DNA of 64,000 bases. Origin: Streptomyces tendae. Its GTDB lineage: Bacteria; Actinomycetota; Actinomycetes; Streptomycetales; Streptomycetaceae. Location: contig NZ_CP043959.1 of assembly GCF_008632955.1 (NCBI RefSeq), positions 6,324,001-6,388,000 of the forward strand. Direction: 5' to 3'. Positions 59,831-64,000 of the stretch are shown here, piece after piece. A program made the translations under genes and the position numbers. The notes under the pieces are model-generated. The model did no database searches. It had not been told where the DNA came from and saw only the letters and a list, made by a program, of their open reading frames with translations. The stretch's first letter is position 1. Each line of letters opens with the position of its first letter.

Positions 59831-59873
59831 GAAGGTGCTCACTTTCACAGGCGTAGGCACGGCAGGCCCCCTG

Positions 59874-60056
59874 TATCATGAAGCGACCCCAGATCGAACC
59901 AACTCTGCCTGACGCAGAGCTGGCGCGACCGTATGGCGGCCGGGCGCCCCTGAGCTGTGGCGCCGGTATCTACCGCAGTCAGCGCAAGAGGACAGCTCTC
60001 GGCGTGCCCGTGCGACTTCGCGCGGGGCGCTACCAGGTGGCGGAAAGGCACGGGCC
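59874..60056 (+). promoter_or_regulatory. Promoter and long structured leader of the MFS gene
   Basis: TATCAT at 59874-59879 is a good -10, implying a leader of ~170 nt. The leader contains CTCTGC-N5-GCAGAG (59903-59919) and GGCGCC-N10-GGCGCC (59943-59964) hairpins. Near the end, GCCCGTGC (60006-60013) is complementary to GCACGGGC (60048-60055), which ends 1 nt before the GTG start and includes the last G of the AAAGG ribosome site. Such pairing could hide the start region, so this may be a regulated leader (riboswitch or attenuator). Confidence 0.5.
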
Positions 60057-61349
60057 GTGGCATCCACGGTCACCACGTCGAAGGACTCGGCGGCCACCTC
60101 CCGACCGGGGTACGGCCGACTGCTGCGCACGCGCGGCTCGTGGACGTTCCTGCTCCCCGGCTTCGCGGCACGCCAGCCGTTCGCCATGCTCACCCTCTCC
60201 ATCGTGCTGCTCGTCCAGCACACCACCGGCTCCTACGGCGCGGCCGGCGCCGTCGCCGCCGTCACCGGCGTCTCCATGGCGCTGTTCGCCCCCTGGAGCG
60301 GCCGGCTCGCCGACCGCCACGGGCAGCGCGCCGTCCTGATGCCCGGTGTCCTGGTGCACACGGCCGCCGGACTCACCCTCACCGCCCTGGCCCTCCAGCA
60401 CGCCCCCCTGTGGGCGCTGTTCGCCGCCGCCGTGCCCACCGGCGCCTCGGTGCCGCAGGTCGGGCCCATGGTGCGCGCCCGCTGGGGCGTCCGCCTCAAG
60501 GGCTCCCCGCTGATGGCGACCGCGGCGGCCTTCGAGTCCGTCACCGACGAGTTCACCTTCGTCGTCGGCCCGCTGCTGGCGACGGCCCTGTGCACGACGG
60601 TCGACCCGGCCGCCGGACTCGTCACCGAGGCCGCGCTCACCCTGATCGGCGGCCTGCTGTTCGCCGCGCAGAAGGGCACCCAGCCGCCGGTCGCCGCGAC
60701 CGGCGACGGCCACGCGCGCGTACGGACCGCGTCCGCCCTGCGCGTACCCGGGGTGCGGGTGCTGATCGTGACGTTCCTCGGCATCGGTTCCGTCTTCGGC
60801 GGCATGCAGGTCTCGCTGGCCGCGTTCACCGAGTCCATCGGCCGACCGGGCCTGAACGGCGTCCTCTACGGCGTCTTCGCCGCCGGCAACATGCTCGCCG
60901 GCATCGCCTGCGGCGCGATCGCCTGGAAGGTCTCCCCGCAGCGCCGCCTGGTCCTCGCCCACGCCGCCCTGGCACTCGCCGCGTCCGCCCTGTGGACCGC
61001 CCACTCGGCGCTGCTGCTGGCCGCGCTGGGCCTGCTGGTCGGCATGTGCATCGCGCCGGCGCTGATCACCGGTTACACGCTGGTGGAGAGCCTGGTCCCG
61101 GCCGGGGCCCGCACCGAGGCGTTCACCTGGCTGACGGGCGCCGTCGCGCTCGGCCAGGCCGCCGCCGTCACGGTCGCCGGACAGCTCGAGGACCGCTTGT
61201 GGGACGGTGCCGGATTCCTGGTGCCGACGACCGGCACCCTGCTGGCCTTCGCGACGCTGCTGGCCCTGCGCTCGCGGCTCGCGGGCGGTTCGCGGGGGCG
61301 TACGGTCGCACGTGGCATGGGTCACCGCGAGCCCGTCGCAGTGGACTAG
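60057..61349 (+). CDS. MFS transporter
   Basis: This is a 430-residue major facilitator superfamily protein with about 12 hydrophobic helices. The motif-A loop between helices 2 and 3 is APWSGRLADRHGQRAVL, and the fold repeats after a central loop around residues 205-225. It is probably a drug or metabolite exporter; nothing identifies the substrate. GTG at 60057 has AAAGG at 8-9 nt. The gene is preceded by an unusually long structured leader and followed by the CIRCE-like element of fmdB after 30 bp. Confidence 0.9.
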   Translation: MASTVTTSKDSAATSRPGYGRLLRTRGSWTFLLPGFAARQPFAMLTLSIVLLVQHTTGSYGAAGAVAAVTGVSMALFAPWSGRLADRHGQRAVLMPGVLVHTAAGLTLTALALQHAPLWALFAAAVPTGASVPQVGPMVRARWGVRLKGSPLMATAAAFESVTDEFTFVVGPLLATALCTTVDPAAGLVTEAALTLIGGLLFAAQKGTQPPVAATGDGHARVRTASALRVPGVRVLIVTFLGIGSVFGGMQVSLAAFTESIGRPGLNGVLYGVFAAGNMLAGIACGAIAWKVSPQRRLVLAHAALALAASALWTAHSALLLAALGLLVGMCIAPALITGYTLVESLVPAGARTEAFTWLTGAVALGQAAAVTVAGQLEDRLWDGAGFLVPTTGTLLAFATLLALRSRLAGGSRGRTVARGMGHREPVAVD

Positions 61350-61379
61350 GCCCACGTAATGCGTCACTATGGACCGTCG

Positions 61380-61406
61380 TTAGCACTCATTGAGTGAGAG
61401 TGCCAG
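61380..61406 (+). promoter_or_regulatory. CIRCE-like HrcA operator upstream of fmdB
   Basis: TTAGCACTC (61380-61388), exactly 9 bp, then GAGTGCCAG (61398-61406) matches the HrcA operator TTAGCACTC-N9-GAGTGCTAA at 16 of 18 positions. It ends 10 bp before the fmdB start, overlapping the transcript leader just ahead of AGGAGG. Confidence 0.7.
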
Positions 61407-61416
61407 GAGGAAGACA

Positions 61417-61746
61417 GTGCCGACCTACCAGTACCAGTGCACCGAGTGCGGCGAGGGCCTCGAGGCGGTGCAGAAGTTCACGGACGACGCCCTGACCGAG
61501 TGCCCCAACTGCCAGGGCCGCCTGAAGAAGGTGTTCTCCGCGGTCGGCATCGTCTTCAAGGGCTCCGGTTTCTACCGCAACGACAGCCGTGGCGCCTCGT
61601 CGAGCTCGTCCCCGGCGTCGTCGAAGTCCTCCGGGTCCTCGTCGTCCAGCTCCTCGTCCTCGGACTCCGGGTCGAGCACGTCGTCCGGTTCGAGCACGTC
61701 GTCGTCCGGGTCGTCGGGCAGCTCCACGAGCACGACGGCTGCGTAA
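61417..61746 (+). CDS. FmdB-family zinc-ribbon protein with poly-serine tail
   Basis: This is a 109-residue protein. The N-terminal FmdB/CxxC_CxxC_SSSS ribbon begins PTYQYQCTECGEGLEAVQKF and has two zinc pairs, CTECG and CPNCQG, ending KKVFSAVGIVFKGSGFYRND. The last ~50 residues are almost only Ser with Gly and Thr. GTG at 61417 has a near-ideal AGGAGG 6 nt upstream, which rejects the longer frame from 61390. The CIRCE-like sequence just upstream suggests heat-shock control by HrcA. The biochemical role of the family is not settled. Confidence 0.92.
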   Translation: MPTYQYQCTECGEGLEAVQKFTDDALTECPNCQGRLKKVFSAVGIVFKGSGFYRNDSRGASSSSSPASSKSSGSSSSSSSSSDSGSSTSSGSSTSSSGSSGSSTSTTAA

Positions 61747-61885
61747 GGGCGGCCCCGCCGGGTTCTTTTGTCCGGGCGGCTGCACGGCGGGTTGACGCAG
61801 GTCCGGCGCTTCGGTGGCCGGAGCCTTCACGGCGGGCGCACCCCAGGTCACGGGCCCCTTGATTCGCGGCCCTCCGATGTCTCGC

Positions 61886-61917
61886 AGGACCCTGTCGCCC
61901 CCCCGCGACGGGGTCCT
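61886..61917. terminator. Terminator between fmdB and the MTA phosphorylase gene
   Basis: AGGACCCTGTCGC pairs with GCGACGGGGTCCT with one G-U (61886-61898 with 61905-61917), loop of 6 C. It lies 140 bp after fmdB and just upstream of the next promoter. Confidence 0.7.
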
Positions 61918-61935
61918 CGGCATGTCCGGTGCGGC

Positions 61936-61941
61936 TAGGGT
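61936..61941 (+). promoter_or_regulatory. -10 element of the MTA phosphorylase gene
   Basis: TAGGGT ends 6 nt before the ATG at 61948. No ribosome site fits, so a leaderless transcript is expected. Confidence 0.5.
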
Positions 61942-61947
61942 CGGGGC

Positions 61948-62785
61948 ATGGCGAACATGGCGAAGGCCGACATCGGCGTGATCGGCGGCTCCGGCTTCTA
62001 CTCCTTCCTCGACGACGTGACCGAGGTGCAGGTCGACACCCCCTACGGGGCGCCCAGTGACTCCCTCTTCCTCGGCGAGGTGGCCGGCCGGCGGGTCGCC
62101 TTCCTGCCCCGGCACGGACGCGGCCACCACCTCCCCCCGCACCGGATCAACTACCGCGCCAACCTGTGGGCGCTCCGCTCGGTCGGCGTGCGCCAGGTCC
62201 TCGGCCCGTGCGCGGTGGGCGGGCTGCGCCCCGTACGGCCCGGGCACGCTGCTGGTGCCGGACCAGCTCGTGGACCGCACGAAGTCCCGCGCCAACACCT
62301 ACTTCGACGGGCTGCCGCAGCCCGACGGCACGGTGCCGAACGTGGTCCACGTGTCCCTCGCCGACCCGTACTGCCCCACCGGGCGGGCGTCCGCGCTGAA
62401 GGCGGCACGCGGCCGGGACTGGGAGGCGGTGGACGGCGGCACGCTGGTCGTCGTCGAGGGCCCGCGCTTCTCCACCCGCGCCGAGTCGCTGTGGCACCAG
62501 GCGCAGGGCTGGTCCGTGGTGGCATGACGGGTCACCCCGAGGCGGCGCTCGCCCGTGAACTGGAGCTCTGCTACACCTCGATGACGCTGGTCACCGACCT
62601 GGACGCGGGCGCCGAGACGGGTGAGGCGTCTCCCACGACGAGGTGCTGCGGGTCTTCGCGGCCAACGTGGACCGGCTGCGCGGGTGCTCTTCGACGCGGT
62701 GGCCGCGCTGCCGGCGACGGAGGACCGGGACTGCCTGTGCGCCTCGGCGCTGGGCGGGATGGACCCGGGGTTCGAACTGCCGTGA
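61948..62785 (+). pseudogene. mtnP: S-methyl-5'-thioadenosine phosphorylase gene with four frameshifts
   Basis: The start encodes IGVIGGSGFYSFLDDVTEV and FLPRHGRGHHLPPHRINYRANLWAL, typical of MTA/purine nucleoside phosphorylases. The frame then breaks near 62231 (two bases missing or one extra), 62520, 62627 and 62687 (one G missing in each). Joining frames recovers YGPGTLLVPDQLVDRTKSRANTYF, EGPRFSTRAESLWH, MTGHPEAALARELELCYTSM, DEVLRVFAANVDRL and a stop at 62783-62785. The corrected enzyme is of normal length (~280 residues) and would phosphorolyse 5'-methylthioadenosine in methionine salvage. Most losses are in short G runs, pointing to sequencing error; real decay cannot be excluded. Confidence 0.8.
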
Positions 62786-63110
62786 GGCGGGGCGGGTCAC
62801 GGCAGTTGCAGAGGTAGCGGCAGCTGTATCGGTAGCGGCAGCTGTATCGGTAGCGGCGAGGGCCGGTGGCGGACGCCCTCGTTCGGGTGGCCCGGTTTTC
62901 CACAGGGCGGGACGCGTCCACAGCCCCCGGGGATTCCGCCGGGGCTTCATCGTGGGGTCGCAAGCCGGTCCTCGTCCCAGGTGGTGATCCCGTGTCCCGT
63001 CGCTCACCCTCCCCTCCTCCTTCCCCACGCCCTCCATCCCGCCGTCCCTCTTCTCCCCCTCCCCCGTCGTCCCCCGTCCGCCCGGCACGGACGTCCCGGC
63101 GCCGTGCGGA
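62786..63110. other. Gene-free spacer with an 18-bp tandem repeat and a pyrimidine tract
   Basis: No convincing gene is present. GGTAGCGGCAGCTGTATC occurs twice in tandem (62813-62830, 62831-62848) with a partial third copy to ~62860. From ~63001 to 63090 the plus strand is nearly all C and T. A frame open from 62988 into the next gene could extend its N-terminus, but no standard start is visible in it before 63111. Confidence 0.6.
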
Positions 63111-63608
63111 GTGCCGCACTTCGCCCCGGTGCGGGTGCGCGGCTCCCTGCCGCTCACGGGCCGGCTGGTGCGGCACCGCAGGCGCGCGGTGGCGGTCGGC
63201 CTCGCGGTGACGGCGGCGGCACTCGTGGCGGCGGGCCCCCGGGACACCGACCGGTCCCGCGGCCACCCCGCGGGCGCCCCGGCGGCCGGAGCGCCCGCGG
63301 CGTCCGACGGCGACCGCCCCGAAGGGTCCCCGCGCGCGGGCGCGACGGTCACGGCGCCGGTGCGGATCGCCGACGCGGCCACGGTCCGGTTGCTGCGGCC
63401 CGGTGACCGGGTGGACGTGATCGCGGCCGAGGAGACGGTGTCCGGCGGAGCGGCCCGGGTGGTGGCGCGCGGTGCCGAGGTGACCGAGGTGCCGCGGCCG
63501 GTGGACGGGGACGGTGGAGCGCTGGTCGTGCTGTCGGTGCCGCGCGGCACGGCGGCCGACCTGGCCGGGGCGAGCGCCACGGCCCGGCTGGCGGTGACCC
63601 TGTGGTGA
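63111..63608 (+). CDS. SAF/RcpC (CpaB-like) domain protein
   Basis: This is a 165-residue protein. A basic start (VRVRGSLPLTGRLVRHRRRAVAV) leads into one hydrophobic helix (GLAVTAAALVAAG), then a Pro/Ala-rich linker and a C-terminal beta-rich domain VTAPVRIADAATVRLLRPGDRVDVIAAEETV with VVARGAEVTEVP and LVVLSVPRGTAADLAG. This is the SAF/RcpC module of CpaB-like Flp pilus assembly proteins. The SAF half often found N-terminally is short here. GTG at 63111 is the first standard start, but the true N-terminus may be longer. It lies upstream of mscL. Confidence 0.75.
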   Translation: MPHFAPVRVRGSLPLTGRLVRHRRRAVAVGLAVTAAALVAAGPRDTDRSRGHPAGAPAAGAPAASDGDRPEGSPRAGATVTAPVRIADAATVRLLRPGDRVDVIAAEETVSGGAARVVARGAEVTEVPRPVDGDGGALVVLSVPRGTAADLAGASATARLAVTLW

Positions 63609-63746
63609 GGGGTGCGGCGACGGGCACCGGCCCGGGCGTGAGGCGCCGTCCCGCCCTTCGGCACGATTGGACAGGTCGCCACGGTCGTCACGTAAGTTGC
63701 GGAGCGCTTTCTTCCGCAGCCTATGGACAAGAAATGAGGCCCCGCA

Positions 63747-64000
63747 GTGAGCGACCAGGAGAAGACGAGCCTCTTGCAGGGGTTCAAAGCTTTCCTGATG
63801 CGCGGCAACGTGGTCGATCTGGCGGTGGCCGTCGTCATCGGTGCCGCCTTCACCAACATCGTCAACTCGGTCGTGGAAGGGATCATCAACCCGCTGGTGG
63901 GCGCCTTCGGCACCCAGGACCTCGACAACTACACGTCCTGCCTGAAGGGCCCCTGCGAGGGCACCGGGGACGCGGCGACCGGCGTGCGGATCCTGTGGGG
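63747..64000 (+). CDS. mscL: Large-conductance mechanosensitive channel, N-terminal part (runs off window)
   Basis: The first 84 codons are visible with no stop before the window end. The sequence GFKAFLMRGNVVDLAVAVVIGAAFTNIVNSVV is the MscL amphipathic N-terminus and pore-lining first helix, followed by INPLVGAFG and the periplasmic loop, which here contains a Cys pair (TSCLKGPCEG). MscL opens under membrane tension and releases osmolytes on hypo-osmotic shock. GTG at 63747 has GAGG 7 nt upstream. The second helix and C-terminal bundle are outside the window. Confidence 0.93.
   Translation, partial: MSDQEKTSLLQGFKAFLMRGNVVDLAVAVVIGAAFTNIVNSVVEGIINPLVGAFGTQDLDNYTSCLKGPCEGTGDAATGVRILW

Noticed and set aside
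59878..60339. An open frame covering the MFS leader, considered as a leader peptide
   Set aside because: It continues far into the MFS gene in another frame, has no ribosome site, and its ATG overlaps the probable -10. The leader is better read as structured RNA.
63001..63090. Pyrimidine tract as a triplex-forming or regulatory element
   Set aside because: It is only partly C/T pure and could be coding for the N-terminus of the next gene. Nothing else supports a function.

Overview
The window is high-GC, densely coded chromosomal DNA from a Streptomyces. The evidence is an extreme third-position GC bias, many GTG/TTG starts, streptomycete signature genes (ssgE, rpfB, a SepX-type septal protein, protein mannosyltransferase) and a gene order that, from memory, follows the core region of Streptomyces coelicolor around SCO3128-SCO3190. 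I see no prophage, transposase, CRISPR array or biosynthetic cluster.

Layout. 1-5.0 kb: end of an acyl desaturase with a coupled TetR gene, then the divergent trans-aconitate methyltransferase/TamR pair with three operator-like palindromes, a NarL/LuxR response regulator, a GNAT gene and one unknown. 5.0-10.5 kb: the Leloir operon galT-galE-galK, divergent from a sodium:solute symporter plus a small membrane protein. 10.5-17.6 kb: a frame-damaged response regulator gene, two tandem membrane-anchored PQQ-like beta-propeller paralogues and an ABC-F ATPase. 17.8-25.2 kb: ispE, ksgA, rpfB, tatD, a zinc-ribbon protein, rsmI, and divergently pmt. 25.2-30 kb: two paralogous penicillin-binding proteins, a degenerate tandem repeat array and ssgE. 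30-33 kb: an ECF-type nickel/cobalt transporter operon preceded by a Nur-box-like palindrome. 33-42.4 kb: serine beta-lactamase-like hydrolase, DUF1876, EamA exporter, YbaK-type deacylase, MMPL transporter with TetR regulator, and a tricorn protease. 42.5-48.2 kb: a translationally coupled Baeyer-Villiger-type monooxygenase/hydrolase/SDR operon facing a MerR regulator, then exonuclease III and a GNAT gene. 48.2-54.4 kb: gene remnants, tRNA-Ala(CGC), then the sepX-rimJ-mog-moaC-glp-galU block on the minus strand. 54.4-64 kb: 5-formyl-THF cyclo-ligase, an anchored penicillin acylase-like enzyme, a cation/proton antiporter, an MFS transporter with a long structured leader, an FmdB protein behind a CIRCE-like operator, a frame-damaged MTA phosphorylase, a SAF-domain protein and the start of mscL.

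Functional links. Cell-envelope growth and sporulation recur: two PBPs, SsgE, RpfB, Pmt, SepX with its likely partner Glp, and GalU/GalE for nucleotide sugars. Small regulators are mostly divergent from their probable targets, and most of these intergenic regions carry clear palindromes. At least ten genes have a -10-like hexamer ending 6-7 nt before the start codon, which points to extensive leaderless transcription.

Caution on sequence quality. Three otherwise conserved housekeeping or regulatory genes (the response regulator near 11 kb, galU and MTA phosphorylase) are broken by single-base or two-base indels, mostly in G/C runs. This looks more like base-calling error than biology.
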